Shown: positions 1 to 8,135, counted from the first letter of the stretch. The stretch: 46,571 nucleotides of DNA from JAEUSE01 sp964648985 (GCA_964648985.1 CAZYMS010000010.1:1-46571), one strand, 5' to 3'. The notes: a model not told the origin generated them from the sequence alone. A program made the numbers and translations.

Positions 1-536
1 ACTTCCGCTTCTACTTCTACATCGGTAAGGGCGTCGTGAAAGGTACCAGTAGTAGTTATCCCCAATAGGTCCGCCATGTCGGAGAGGCCAAACCCAATGG
101 GTTTTTTGGGGTTAAGATTGGAGCGAGGTTCGCTGCCCCAATATAAATATGCAAGGCCCCAAATATCAAAACAGTGAAATTCATAGGGAGAATGCTTACC
201 AAGATTCTCATATGCCTGCCTAATCCAACCCATATCGAACCATGCATTATACGCAGTAAGCAATACTTCGCTTGGCGGAAAGTGCTTCTCAAAATGTGCA
301 AGGACTTGCTCACTCAAAGGTGCGCTTTGCAAAGTTTCTTTACTAATCTTGTTTACATCCATTGCTTCGGGCAACCAATTGCCCCAATGCTTCGGCTGCA
401 CATAGGACGAGAAGCGAGCAATTTCTTCTAGCGTATCCTTACCCAGTCTAATGCCAGCAATTTGAATAATCTCAGTACTGGCCATATTGAGGCCGGTGCT
501 CTCTATGTCAAATACTACGAGGTCTCTAGTAAACAT
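1..536 (-). CDS. DnaQ-like 3'-5' exonuclease, partial (C-terminus beyond the left edge)
   Basis: This is an RNase T/DnaQ-type DEDD exonuclease expected to remove nucleotides from 3' ends of DNA or RNA in a two-metal reaction. About 178 residues are visible, starting at ATG 536. All three Exo motifs are seen: FDIESTG near residue 9 (DxE), NAWFD near residue 97, and HDALTD near residue 168 (H-x4-D of Exo III), so the enzyme should be active. The rest lies off the left edge. It is the upstream member of a tandem pair with a more degenerate relative at 608-1144. A word-palindrome separates the two. No SD is visible before the ATG. Whether it is a polymerase epsilon-like proofreader or a stand-alone nuclease cannot be decided from this fragment. 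Confidence 0.85.
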   Translation of the reverse strand, partial: MFTRDLVVFDIESTGLNMASTEIIQIAGIRLGKDTLEEIARFSSYVQPKHWGNWLPEAMDVNKISKETLQSAPLSEQVLAHFEKHFPPSEVLLTAYNAWFDMGWIRQAYENLGKHSPYEFHCFDIWGLAYLYWGSEPRSNLNPKKPIGFGLSDMADLLGITTTGTFHDALTDVEVEAE

Positions 537-540
537 ACAC

Positions 541-605
541 AATTAGAAATGAGTAACGAGGATTGAGAAATGAGTGTCGGAGGACTCACTGCTCATTTAT
601 CCGTA
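541..605. repeat. Intergenic word-palindrome (AAATGAGT / ACTCATTT family)
   Basis: The spacer repeats AATGAGTAAC, TTGAGAAATGAGT and the inverted ACTCACTGCTCATTT. It can fold around AATGAGT...ACTCA/CTCATT. The same vocabulary (CTCATT, CTCACGCCTC) recurs at 5806-5835 and 33690-33765. It may act as a weak bidirectional terminator. Confidence 0.5.
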
Positions 606-607
606 CT

Positions 608-1144
608 TTACTGCTCTTTAAGAATCTTGCGCAATACCTCTGCTTGCAGTTTAACTCGCTCAAAGGCGTCGTATGGATTACTAATGCGAAGGTGGAAATG
701 GTCGAGCAAGGTATGCAAAGAGGGGATCTTCTTAAGGCCGATGCGCATACCGAAGGTATAGTGCAGGGTCCATAGATCCATTACGGAAAGATCGTAAGGG
801 AAAGCTATAGCTTGCTTTCGAAACATCTGTCTAAAATAAAAGAGCTGACTTGCACTCGGAACAGCGAGTGTGGCGTCTGACCTGAATCGAGTAGTTATTT
901 CTTTGATAAAATCAAGAGGTTTAGGCGAGTTTTGCAAAACTGAAATATCCACACGAACACTTAGCGCATGGCCTTGGAGGGTTTCTGACAAAAGGCTATT
1001 TCGTACATACGTGGAGTAATTAGCTTTCTCCAGTAGGTTATCTTTATCGAGCAGCACCGCACTAAATTGCACTACAACATCGCGCTCTAAATCGGGGCCG
1101 CTTGTTTCTAAGTCTACAAGGAGAATGTCTTTGATAAAACGCAT
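608..1144 (-). CDS. Divergent DnaQ-like exonuclease paralog, probably impaired
   Basis: The 178-residue protein starts at ATG 1144 and has the exonuclease fold signature VDLETSG near residue 10, so the first DxE pair is intact. The rest of the active site is altered. No clear N-x3-D Exo II motif is visible, and the Exo III H-x4-D position reads YDAFERV near residue 162, so both the catalytic His and Asp look replaced. Length and layout match the neighbour at 1-536, which suggests a tandem duplication followed by decay of one copy. It could be a structural or nucleic-acid-binding pseudoenzyme, or use a different metal geometry. No SD precedes the start. The family call is fairly safe; loss of activity is inferred from motif reading alone. 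Confidence 0.7.
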   Translation of the reverse strand: MRFIKDILLVDLETSGPDLERDVVVQFSAVLLDKDNLLEKANYSTYVRNSLLSETLQGHALSVRVDISVLQNSPKPLDFIKEITTRFRSDATLAVPSASQLFYFRQMFRKQAIAFPYDLSVMDLWTLHYTFGMRIGLKKIPSLHTLLDHFHLRISNPYDAFERVKLQAEVLRKILKEQ

Positions 1145-1146
1145 GC

Positions 1147-1243
1147 GTATCGATGCTAATATACTAATAAATACTAATGATACAAATAATATACCGCTGT
1201 CTTAATTCGTATAATTAGTACATTGGTATATTTGTATCGATAC
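1147..1243. repeat. Long imperfect inverted repeat, family 1 (GTATCGAT arms)
   Basis: The left arm starts GTATCGATGC and the right arm ends TTGTATCGATAC. The two arms of about 40 nt align end to end with a few mismatches around a short centre. A close relative lies at 22963-23068, including a nearly identical right arm of about 31 nt. It fills the spacer between peptide deformylase and the exonuclease gene. Confidence 0.7.
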
Positions 1244-1249
1244 TTCGCT

Positions 1250-1744
1250 CTACTTATCACTATAAATGGGCAAAAGCTCTTTCCCCTGAGTAATATTATC
1301 TAATTTATCAATTATAAGTGTACCCAGCAAATGATCTACTTCATGCTGGCAAACTCGAGATACCCAACCATCATCTGCCAAAGTTTTTTTCTCACCGTTC
1401 ATATCGAAATACTCAATAGTAATACTTTTCGGGCGAGTAACATTGCCAAATAACCCAGGAAGCGACAAACAGCCTTCCTCGATGGTAACCATTTCTGAAG
1501 AAACTTTAGTAATTTTAGGGTTAATGATTGGAAATACAGGAACGCCAGAATGCTCCAAAAATATAAGCGCCAGGTTTAAATTTTTACCAACCTGAGGGGC
1601 AGCAAGCCCTATACCATCTGCCTTTATAACCGTATCTAGCATGTCCCGAATAAGACGTTTTACATCTTTACTCAATGGGAAAGACACGTCCTCAATAGGA
1701 CGGCGAAGTACTTGGGCAGGAAGTTTTACTATTGGTAACACCAT
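1250..1744 (-). CDS. def: Peptide deformylase
   Basis: It removes the N-formyl group from the initiator methionine of nascent proteins, using a metal (usually Fe2+) in the cytoplasm. All three family motifs are present: GIGLAAPQVG (motif 1), EEGCLSLPG (motif 2, metal-binding Cys) and QHEVDHLLG (motif 3, HExxH metal ligands and catalytic Glu). The length of about 164 residues is normal. I chose ATG 1744 because family members start M-x-(V/L)-L-P-I just here; a GTG three codons upstream (1753) keeps the same frame. No SD is visible. Word-palindromes flank the gene on both sides, so it is probably a short transcription unit. Confidence 0.96.
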   Translation of the reverse strand: MVLPIVKLPAQVLRRPIEDVSFPLSKDVKRLIRDMLDTVIKADGIGLAAPQVGKNLNLALIFLEHSGVPVFPIINPKITKVSSEMVTIEEGCLSLPGLFGNVTRPKSITIEYFDMNGEKKTLADDGWVSRVCQHEVDHLLGTLIIDKLDNITQGKELLPIYSDK

Positions 1745-1754
1745 GGCCGACACT

Positions 1755-1818
1755 AATATACTAATGACACACGAATGACACGAATAATTAATTTTTTTAT
1801 CTTTGTATTATTCGTGTG
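1755..1818. repeat. Intergenic word-palindrome (ACACGAATAATA)
   Basis: ACACGAATGACACGAATAATTAA is answered by TATTATTCGTGTGC across a T-rich loop. The central A/T run could give termination on either strand between the small unknown gene and def. It shares AATATACTAAT with family 1 at 1147-1243. Confidence 0.5.
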
Positions 1819-2100
1819 CTAATTCGTAGATTCGGGTCGCACAGTACTCTTTTTAACCAAAAACACAAACAGCTTGGCAGGGAATTTAACATTTTTTTGT
1901 TCACGAACTTCTTCAGCAGTCTTACGAAGAAAATCATGATTATACTTAAGGGCGAGTTTTAAATAAAAACCAAAGTGTTTTGTGTCTCCAAAACCTTTAG
2001 AAAGCTCGTCGGCCAAAAGATGAGCAGGGGAATGCAAGAACTGCTTTGTTTCTTGCCCACGTTTCTTTAGTTCATGTATTCGGTTTGCGTTTATCTCCAT
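1819..2100 (-). CDS. Small conserved-looking protein of unknown function (93 aa)
   Basis: I do not recognise the family. It is a soluble, basic, probably helical protein without membrane segment or cysteine motif. The middle (LLADELSKGFGDTKHFGFYL, then LKLALKYNHDFLRKTAEEV) alternates charged and hydrophobic residues like a small helical domain. The tail is basic (VKKSTVRPES). ATG 2100 is supported by a TATACT box at 2107-2112 ending 6 nt before the codon, which suggests a leaderless mRNA. The gene reads toward def. Composition matches the neighbours, so I see no sign of recent transfer. Confidence 0.6.
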   Translation of the reverse strand: MEINANRIHELKKRGQETKQFLHSPAHLLADELSKGFGDTKHFGFYLKLALKYNHDFLRKTAEEVREQKNVKFPAKLFVFLVKKSTVRPESTN

Positions 2101-2106
2101 TAAGGC

Positions 2107-2112
2107 AGTATA
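2107..2112 (-). promoter_or_regulatory. -10 box TATACT, leaderless layout
   Basis: TATACT on the minus strand is followed by six bases (GCCTTA) and then the ATG at 2100. With the usual 6-7 nt from -10 to the start site, transcription would begin at the A of ATG. No convincing -35. Confidence 0.45.
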
Positions 2113-2176
2113 CTAAATTTCCGCATGTTTGAACAGTTTTTTATGCTTATTCTAGAAGGCGCAAATACACACTTTT

Positions 2177-2185
2177 TGCTATACT
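2177..2185 (+). promoter_or_regulatory. Extended -10 promoter TGCTATACT
   Basis: TG-n-TATACT with no recognisable -35 is typical of an extended -10 promoter. The predicted start, near 2192, is just before the closing stem of the structured RNA at 2197. The identical nonamer occurs on the minus strand at 31570-31578. Confidence 0.55.
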
Positions 2186-2196
2186 TTTTACATGCC

Positions 2197-2324
2197 GAGT
2201 AGAGCTTCTTTGCAAGTCTTCTGTGGCATTTTACCAATATCTGTTCGATCGACAATAGTAAACTAATCGCCACCATGCATCAGTAGTCACGTAGCCTGGA
2301 TGCCAGTGCAAAGAAGTCTTACTC
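2197..2324 (+). ncRNA. Candidate structured leader RNA or small RNA upstream of the CAP-domain gene
   Basis: Positions 2197-2214 pair with 2307-2324 in an 18-position helix with 15 Watson-Crick pairs, two G-U pairs and one mismatch. A second helix stacks inside it: TGGCAT 2224-2229 with ATGCCA 2300-2305. An inner hairpin uses TTTAC/GTAAA and TGT/ACA. GCATC near 2278 could also pair with GATGC near 2300, competing with the inner helix, so two conformations are possible. The element starts about 5 nt after the predicted start site and ends 3 nt before the next ATG, so it would occupy the ribosome-binding region. I see no 4.5S, tmRNA or RNase P signature. It could be a cis-regulatory leader or a 6S-like RNA. 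Confidence 0.45.
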
Positions 2325-2327
2325 AGT

Positions 2328-3191
2328 ATGAAGAAACGGCTTATTACTTTCCTAATAATACTATGTGGCCTGGGCGGCGCGGGCATTTACTTTAGTAAAG
2401 ATAGCCATGCGCCCAATTTTACAAGTGGAATCGGTTTCATCCAGAGTTTAGCAGAACAACTACCGAAACAAGAAAACCTACCTGAGCCGCTTCAAAAACT
2501 GCAATCAACGGCAACGGGACATAAAACCGAAAGACTCAGTAGTAAAACAGTTATACAACTCACCAACGCGGAGCGAACTAAGGTGGGTACAGGCATACTT
2601 AAAGAAAATGCATTGCTCAATAAGGCTGCAGAGAGCAAAATTGATGACATGTTTGCAGGGCAGTACTTTGAACACGTTTCACCCACCGGCAAAGGCCCCG
2701 CAGATATAATTGAAAAAACGGGCTATGCGTATATCGTGGTCGGAGAAAATCTCGCCGAGGGGGCGTTTGAAAGCAATGCGGAACTTATTGCAGGGTGGAT
2801 GAACAGTCCAGGCCATAGGGAAAATATTTTAAACTCTAAGTATACAGAAATCGGGGTAGCTGTACGCCAAGGCATATACAAAGATGCGAAGGTATGGATG
2901 GCGGTGCAAGAATTCGGCAAACCCTTGAAAGACTGCCCGGAAATTAACCCGGAGTTGAAAGCAACCATAACTGAAAATGAGGCACAAATTCACCTCCGTC
3001 AAGATCAGCTCCAGGCTATGAATATAGAAATGGCAGACGCCCAAAGAAGAGGGGACGCTACAACATACAATGCGATGGTTCCAAAATATAATGAATTTGT
3101 GGCTCAAATAAATCAGCTCATAGAAAAAACCAAGCTACTGGTGGCGACGTACAATGCACAAGTACAAAACTTCAATACATGCATTAAGTAA
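2328..3191 (+). CDS. Membrane-anchored or secreted CAP-domain (SCP/PR1, YkwD-like) protein
   Basis: The 287-residue protein has an N-terminal hydrophobic segment (about residues 5-22) acting as signal or anchor. A CAP domain follows at about 75-205, with LTNAERTKVG, FEHVSPTG, VGENLAEG and SPGHRENIL. These supply the two His and two Glu of the CAP cavity, and the domain ends near WMAVQEFGKP. The last 70 residues form a helical, coiled-coil-like tail rich in Q, N and K. CAP proteins act outside the cell in adhesion, lipid binding or unknown enzymatic roles; the substrate here is unknown. It begins 3 nt after the structured leader and lacks a good SD. The WecG/TagA-like gene starts 2 nt after its stop, so the two are probably co-translated and both concern the cell surface. 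Confidence 0.85.
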   Translation: MKKRLITFLIILCGLGGAGIYFSKDSHAPNFTSGIGFIQSLAEQLPKQENLPEPLQKLQSTATGHKTERLSSKTVIQLTNAERTKVGTGILKENALLNKAAESKIDDMFAGQYFEHVSPTGKGPADIIEKTGYAYIVVGENLAEGAFESNAELIAGWMNSPGHRENILNSKYTEIGVAVRQGIYKDAKVWMAVQEFGKPLKDCPEINPELKATITENEAQIHLRQDQLQAMNIEMADAQRRGDATTYNAMVPKYNEFVAQINQLIEKTKLLVATYNAQVQNFNTCIK

Positions 3192-3193
3192 GA

Positions 3194-4102
3194 ATGGTAA
3201 ATGGGATATATTCCAGCTCCACACGCTGTAATATCTGCGAATTAGTTATTATGTTACATACAGTTTCAGTGGCAGGGCTCACAGTAACTGCGGCAACTAA
3301 AAAAGAAATATTAGGCGAGGTATCTAGGCGACTAGAGCAAGGCGAGACTACGCGCATAGTCACGCCGTATTCTGAGTTTTTATTTGCGGCACTCAAGAGC
3401 AAAGCCATAATGACTATGCTGAACAGCGCAGATATATCGCTACCAGATGGAGTGGGCATGGTATGGGCAGCAACTTACTTGGATGTACCGCTTCACAGTA
3501 AAAATATTTTCGTGCGATATATGCGCGCCACATGGCAAATGATGTATACGGGCGCATCCATATTATTGCGGCCAAAATCTCTTTACAAAATTATTCCGGA
3601 AAAAATTGTAGGCGCTGACTTTTTTATTAATCTAGTCGACCTCGCTGCTAAACAGAATCTCTCTCTGTATCTACTTGGTGGGTATGGAGACGTTGCGCTT
3701 CAGACAAGTAAGAAACTACGAAAGCGCCACCCGCAGTTACGCATAGCAGGTTTTAGTAATAAAGAATCAACAGATCCATCCATAATTACAGACATTCAGG
3801 CAGCGAATCCGGACTTATTATTCGTAGCCTTTAATCCAATTGGGCAAGATGCTTGGATAGCTAAACACTTACACGAGCTGTCCAGTGTAAAATTAGCTAT
3901 TGGACTTGGGGGAACTTTCGACTATGTATCGGGCAACAAAGCAGAGCCGCCACAATTTCTAAGAATCATAGGATTAGAGTGGCTGTTCCGTCTCATAACT
4001 CAACCAAAAAGGTATAGACGCATCTATAACGCCACCATTGGACTAATTTTATTACTCATACAATACAAAGTAGAACACATGGACGAAACACGCATGAGCT
4101 GA
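3194..4102 (+). CDS. WecG/TagA/CpsF-family glycosyltransferase
   Basis: Members transfer an N-acetylhexosamine (for example ManNAc) onto GlcNAc-PP-undecaprenol on the cytoplasmic face of the membrane, an early step of surface glycopolymer synthesis. Family landmarks are TPYSEFLFAA near residue 57, LPDGVGMVWA near 83, GADFF after the KIV motif near 141, LYLLGGYGD near 158, and the C-terminal GLGGTFDYVSG with GLEWLFRLITQPKR. Length of about 300 is slightly above the usual 240-260 core. The start is uncertain: ATG 3194 is 2 nt after the CAP stop, which favours coupling, but homology begins only around a second ATG at 3251 (LHTVSVAGL). The exact sugar cannot be read from sequence. The gene ends before a terminator at 4137. 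Confidence 0.88.
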   Translation: MVNGIYSSSTRCNICELVIMLHTVSVAGLTVTAATKKEILGEVSRRLEQGETTRIVTPYSEFLFAALKSKAIMTMLNSADISLPDGVGMVWAATYLDVPLHSKNIFVRYMRATWQMMYTGASILLRPKSLYKIIPEKIVGADFFINLVDLAAKQNLSLYLLGGYGDVALQTSKKLRKRHPQLRIAGFSNKESTDPSIITDIQAANPDLLFVAFNPIGQDAWIAKHLHELSSVKLAIGLGGTFDYVSGNKAEPPQFLRIIGLEWLFRLITQPKRYRRIYNATIGLILLLIQYKVEHMDETRMS

Positions 4103-4136
4103 TAAAATACCTTTAGATATTGGACATTTCTAAGAT

Positions 4137-4166
4137 GTGAGCGTTCAATTGGCCGCTCACTTTTTA
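4137..4166 (+). terminator. Intrinsic terminator or attenuator upstream of gltX
   Basis: GTGAGCG (4137-4143) pairs with CGCTCAC (4154-4160), followed by TTTTTA. It closes the CAP-glycosyltransferase unit. No promoter is evident between it and gltX, so partial read-through (attenuation) is possible. Confidence 0.7.
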
Positions 4167-4193
4167 CTTGCAACTTCTTAACTCCTAAAAAAC

Positions 4194-5756
4194 ATGGCAG
4201 AATTAATCCTCCCCAAAATTCGTACCCGCTTTGCTCCGAGTCCAACTGGATATGTGCATATAGGTAATATACGTACCGCGTTATTTGGCTACCTCTATGC
4301 CAAGCATAATAATGGCACGTTCGTCCTGCGCATCGAAGACACAGATAGAGCGCGACTCGTAGAGGGTGCGGTAGAGAATTTACTTACCGTAATGAAACAA
4401 CTAGGTATTGAGCCAGATGAAGGATACTATTTAAACTCAAACGGAGAAGTAGCGGAAAAAGGAGAGTATGGCCCGTACCTACAGTCACAACGTCTCCCAC
4501 TCTACCAAAAGCACGCCCTTGAGTTAATAGAAAAGGGGAAAGCATATTACTGCTTTTGTAGTGAACAACGACTAGAAGATCTTCGAAAAGAGCAAGTGGC
4601 ACTTAAAAAACCACCAATGTACGATCGGCATTGCCGAGGCATACCCAAGGATGAAGTCCAAGCTAAAACAGATCGCTGTCATAGCGAAGGCAGAAACCCG
4701 GTTATACGTCTTGCCATGCCTACAGAGGGAAGAACAACTATACACGACCTTGTCTTTGGGGACATATCTTACGATAACAGTCTGCTGGATGACCAAGTTC
4801 TTCTTAAGTCTGACGGATTTCCAACCTACCATTTGGCCGTGGTAATCGATGACCACGCAATGGAAATAACCCATGTCACGCGCACTGACGAATGGATACC
4901 GTCTACCCCAAAACACTTATTACTCTACGAAGCTTTCGGATGGCAACCACCGCAATTTGCCCACCTACCATTGGTTCTAAACCCAGATAAGACAAAGCTG
5001 AGTAAAAGACAAGGAGACGTGTCCGTTGAGAGCTACTTTAAGAAAGGCTACCTTAAAGAAGGCCTTGTTAACTTTTTAGCATTCTTAGGATGGAACCCAA
5101 AAACTGAAGACGAGTTCTTTACCATGCAACAGTTAATAGCAGAATTTGATATTGCTAAAGTTAATAAAGCTGGCGCAGTGTTTGACGTTCAAAAGCTTGA
5201 TTGGATTAATGGCCATTACATACGTGAAAAAAGCGTAGAGGAACTTACTGAACTACTTACTCCATATTGGATTACTGCAGGATACCTAGACTACGCAAAC
5301 AATAACCTTATAATTAAGCAGCTGGATAATTCTCCGGTTTCTAAAGAGTATTTAGAGGCCATTACCAAGATAGAACAAGAACGTCTCAAAAAGCTTTCAG
5401 AAATAGCTGAACGTACTAGCTACTTCTTTACAGAACCAACGTACAATTCTGACCTACTGGTCTGGAAAAAAAGTAATGCAGCAGATGCAAAAGAAAAACT
5501 TGCCAATGTGGAAAAGTTTTTGAGCACATTACCAGTCGAAACTCTAGGCTCATCCACAGCACTACAGGAAGCACTTATGAGCTATATTAAAGAAAACAGC
5601 TTTGATGTAGGGTCGGTACTATGGCCACTAAGAGTAGCACTTACAGGCATGCAAATGAGCCCAAGCCCCGCAGAAGTAGCGAGTGTCCTGTATAGAGGAT
5701 TGGGTATGGATGAAATAACCAAACGCATTAAAACTGCATACGAGCTAATCCATTGA
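4194..5756 (+). CDS. gltX: Glutamyl-tRNA synthetase
   Basis: It charges tRNA-Glu with glutamate using ATP in the cytoplasm; many bacteria of this type also use it for tRNA-Gln before amidation, but no amidotransferase gene is in the window. The class I signature RFAPSPTGYVHIGNIRTAL is at residues 11-30, with HIGN in the HIGH position as often in GluRS. LRIEDTDRAR follows near 45, and the KMSKS loop reads KLSKRQGDVSV near 267-277. The C-terminal helical anticodon-binding region is complete. At 520 residues it is slightly longer than the usual 465-500. ATG 4194 places the HIGH motif normally. Terminators lie before (4137) and after (5778) the gene, so it is essentially monocistronic. Confidence 0.96.
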   Translation: MAELILPKIRTRFAPSPTGYVHIGNIRTALFGYLYAKHNNGTFVLRIEDTDRARLVEGAVENLLTVMKQLGIEPDEGYYLNSNGEVAEKGEYGPYLQSQRLPLYQKHALELIEKGKAYYCFCSEQRLEDLRKEQVALKKPPMYDRHCRGIPKDEVQAKTDRCHSEGRNPVIRLAMPTEGRTTIHDLVFGDISYDNSLLDDQVLLKSDGFPTYHLAVVIDDHAMEITHVTRTDEWIPSTPKHLLLYEAFGWQPPQFAHLPLVLNPDKTKLSKRQGDVSVESYFKKGYLKEGLVNFLAFLGWNPKTEDEFFTMQQLIAEFDIAKVNKAGAVFDVQKLDWINGHYIREKSVEELTELLTPYWITAGYLDYANNNLIIKQLDNSPVSKEYLEAITKIEQERLKKLSEIAERTSYFFTEPTYNSDLLVWKKSNAADAKEKLANVEKFLSTLPVETLGSSTALQEALMSYIKENSFDVGSVLWPLRVALTGMQMSPSPAEVASVLYRGLGMDEITKRIKTAYELIH

Positions 5757-5777
5757 GAATTCAATATTTTCCTGCTT

Positions 5778-5806
5778 AAAAGACAGAGCATTGCTCTGTC
5801 TTTTTT
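5778..5806 (+). terminator. Intrinsic terminator after gltX
   Basis: AAAAGACAGAGC pairs perfectly with GCTCTGTCTTTT around a 3-nt loop and is followed by more T residues. The A-rich 5' side means it could also terminate minus-strand transcripts. Confidence 0.9.
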
Positions 5807-5852
5807 CTCACGCCTCACGCCTCATTTCTCACGCATGCTTACAGATTATTTA

Positions 5853-5861
5853 TGGTATAAT
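5853..5861 (+). promoter_or_regulatory. Extended -10 promoter TGGTATAAT for a leaderless M23 peptidase mRNA
   Basis: TGG-TATAAT ends 7 nt before ATG 5869, so the start site should fall at or next to the start codon. No -35 match. A CTCACGCCTC word-repeat spacer lies just upstream. Confidence 0.6.
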
Positions 5862-5868
5862 TTATATA

Positions 5869-7170
5869 ATGAAATTGAGTACAGACAGTCGTTTTTGGAG
5901 CAGTATTTTTCTTGCAGTGACCCTAGTAGGGGCAACTGCTGGTTTTAGTTATGTGCGAGTCAAAGCGGCAGATGTTGATGAGATAAAATTTAAGCAAACC
6001 CAACTTCAAGAGAAGCTCGACGCTCTCAACAAACAAATTAGCAACTACCAAGGACAAATTGCTACTACCCAAAAGCAAGCGGCTTCTCTAAAAAACGAAA
6101 TATTCATTTACGACACACAGATCAAATCTACTGAGCTTGCCATAGATGCTAAACAGACCGAAATGGAAGATACGAATTTGCAGATAAACGAATTACAAAT
6201 TCAAATTGATCGCCGCGTTGCAGAGATAGAAGATAACAAAAAAGTCTTAAAAGAGCTTATTATTGAACTCAACGAACTGGGAGATAATTCATTTGTACAA
6301 CTAGCATTAGGTACAAGCAATTTTTCTGCATTTCTTGACGATCTTCAGTACACTAACAACGTACAAGACAAGATTTACCAAATTGTCCAAAATATTAAAC
6401 TAGTTAAAACTAAGTTAGAAGGCCAGCAGAACGATCTCAAAGTGCAACTTAAAAAACTACAAGATCTTACCGATCAGCTTAAGGCAACCCAAAGCTCTTT
6501 AGAAGCCCAAGAACGAGACAGGCAAAATTTACTCACTAAGACTAAAGGTGTAGAAAAAAATTATCAAAAATTACTAACTAACAGTAAATCTGAACAGGCA
6601 GATCTGCAAAAAGAAATGGATGACTTAGACGCGCAAGTTCGCGCCAAGCTTGGTAATAAAACCATTACCGCCAAGAAGGGGAGTCTGGTTATGCCTATGA
6701 AAGGTATTCTTACGCAAGGATATGGCAATACCGGATTCACGTCACTCGGGTACTCTTTTCACAATGGGCTCGATATTGCAGCGCCAGCGGGAACAGCTAT
6801 TTACGCGGCACAAGACGGGACCGTCAATGGATGCGATACAGGTGATGCATCATATGGTAATTGGTGTTCGATAAAACACAACATTCAGACCACAAGCGGC
6901 AGCGTATGCATTATTACACTCTACGGACACATGCGTTCTTTCAAATTGAAAGTCGGTCAAACGGTGAAGCAGGGAGATCTGGTAGGGTACGAAGGCAATA
7001 CAGGCAATACCACAAGACTCTTATATGGACCAGATAGAGGATATCACTTGCACTTTACGGTATTTGATTGCGAAGGTTTTGGCATATCACAGGGAAAATA
7101 TTCGAAAACGTATGGACCTTACACTGTACCGTATGGATACACCTATAATCCAAAAGATTTCTTACCGTAA
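5869..7170 (+). CDS. Coiled-coil M23 (LytM-type) metallopeptidase, EnvC/NlpD-like
   Basis: Predicted exported peptidoglycan endopeptidase or amidase activator. From ATG 5869 it has 433 residues: a signal or anchor segment at about 10-30 (SIFLAVTLVGATAGF), a long coiled coil at about 36-260 rich in Q, K, L and E, and a C-terminal LytM domain. The zinc site looks complete: HNGLDIA (His and Asp), TLYGHM, and YHLHF (HxH), so catalysis is plausible. In EnvC-type activators these ligands are usually lost, which argues for an enzyme. An in-frame ATG 26 codons upstream lies inside the gltX terminator, so I reject it. It leads the cassette with the two pilin-fusion proteins (spacing 17 nt to the next gene), suggesting joint cell-wall work, either its own division or attack on a host wall. 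Confidence 0.93.
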   Translation: MKLSTDSRFWSSIFLAVTLVGATAGFSYVRVKAADVDEIKFKQTQLQEKLDALNKQISNYQGQIATTQKQAASLKNEIFIYDTQIKSTELAIDAKQTEMEDTNLQINELQIQIDRRVAEIEDNKKVLKELIIELNELGDNSFVQLALGTSNFSAFLDDLQYTNNVQDKIYQIVQNIKLVKTKLEGQQNDLKVQLKKLQDLTDQLKATQSSLEAQERDRQNLLTKTKGVEKNYQKLLTNSKSEQADLQKEMDDLDAQVRAKLGNKTITAKKGSLVMPMKGILTQGYGNTGFTSLGYSFHNGLDIAAPAGTAIYAAQDGTVNGCDTGDASYGNWCSIKHNIQTTSGSVCIITLYGHMRSFKLKVGQTVKQGDLVGYEGNTGNTTRLLYGPDRGYHLHFTVFDCEGFGISQGKYSKTYGPYTVPYGYTYNPKDFLP

Positions 7171-7187
7171 AATAAAAACTTAGCCCA

Positions 7188-8135
7188 ATGAAACAAAAAC
7201 CCCAAGCAAAATATATGGATACGCTCAAAAAAGCTTTTCTTGCTTTTAGTCTTACTGCTTCACTTATTCTCCCGCACGCAGCGCTCGCAGCAACTTCAGA
7301 CCTTCCGTGTGTACCTTCCCAGGCTCCGGCGAAAGTGGAGGGTCAGAACACAGCCACACCCAACAATGACCTCTTTGACTGTATTAACCGGCTCTATAAA
7401 TATGCGCTGGTTATATCGAGCATTGCTGGAGTGTTCATGATTATGCTGGGCGGGTATATGTATATTTTCTCAGGTGGCAATGACAAGAAAGTAAGTACGG
7501 CTAAGAGTTTTATTACAACATCGCTTTTGGGTATTGCGGTGCTACTCACAGGATTTTTATTACTGAAGCAAATTAATCCATCGCTCCTACAGATTAAGAG
7601 CATTACACCAACACAAATAGCTCAGTCCGAGTGGGCCATTCTTCCTCACGATGGTGGAGGCGGGGGAGGGGGCACTGGTCCTGGTGGAGGCGGGGGTGGA
7701 ACGAACGTAGGCACAGGAAAATGCGAACCTGTAACAAGCGGCCCCGCCAGTGTTGCCAATTTACAAGGAACCTGTTTTGGATCAAACGCGGCAAAAGCTT
7801 CCAGTATAGCGAACCTTGAAAGCAGCGGTAACCCATCAAGACATGGTGACAAATGCGTGGACGGCAGTTACGCTTCATGGGGGCTCTTCCAAATCAACAT
7901 TTCCGCAAACACTATGGCAGGACTGAATTGTCCCAAGGCATTCGACGTAGCCGCCAAAGGAAGTACACTGTTGTCTGGCGGAGTGTACAATTGCCATGTT
8001 ATTAATAGACCATTATACGACCAGTGTGTTGCCGCAGCTACGAACGAGTCTACCAACATTGAAGCAGCATGCCGAATATCTAACAATGGAACCCGGTGGA
8101 GTGCATGGAGTACCAATAAGACCTGTAAATTCTAG
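7188..8135 (+). CDS. VirB2-like pilin domain fused to a lysozyme/lytic transglycosylase-like domain
   Basis: The 315-residue protein has a signal peptide (about residues 12-35, ending AALAA). A short Cys-containing stretch follows, then two hydrophobic helices (YALVISSIAGVFMIMLGGY and TSLLGIAVLLTGFLLLKQI) separated by SGGNDKKVSTAKS, as in VirB2/TrbC-type secretion pilins. A linker of almost pure glycine (about 155-178) leads to a lysozyme-like domain with IANLESSGNP (probable catalytic Glu) and SWGLFQINI. The N-terminal 130 residues are nearly identical to those of the protein at 8684-9706, whose C-terminal domain is unrelated. VirB1 transglycosylases are normally separate from VirB2; here they are one chain. 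Role inferred: a wall-cutting enzyme displayed on or anchored through a pilin-like membrane module. Confidence 0.85.
   Translation: MKQKPQAKYMDTLKKAFLAFSLTASLILPHAALAATSDLPCVPSQAPAKVEGQNTATPNNDLFDCINRLYKYALVISSIAGVFMIMLGGYMYIFSGGNDKKVSTAKSFITTSLLGIAVLLTGFLLLKQINPSLLQIKSITPTQIAQSEWAILPHDGGGGGGGTGPGGGGGGTNVGTGKCEPVTSGPASVANLQGTCFGSNAAKASSIANLESSGNPSRHGDKCVDGSYASWGLFQINISANTMAGLNCPKAFDVAAKGSTLLSGGVYNCHVINRPLYDQCVAAATNESTNIEAACRISNNGTRWSAWSTNKTCKF

Noticed and set aside
5791..5868. Longer N-terminus for the M23 peptidase
   Set aside because: The extra 26 codons lie in the gltX terminator and a repeat spacer, and the promoter is downstream of that start.
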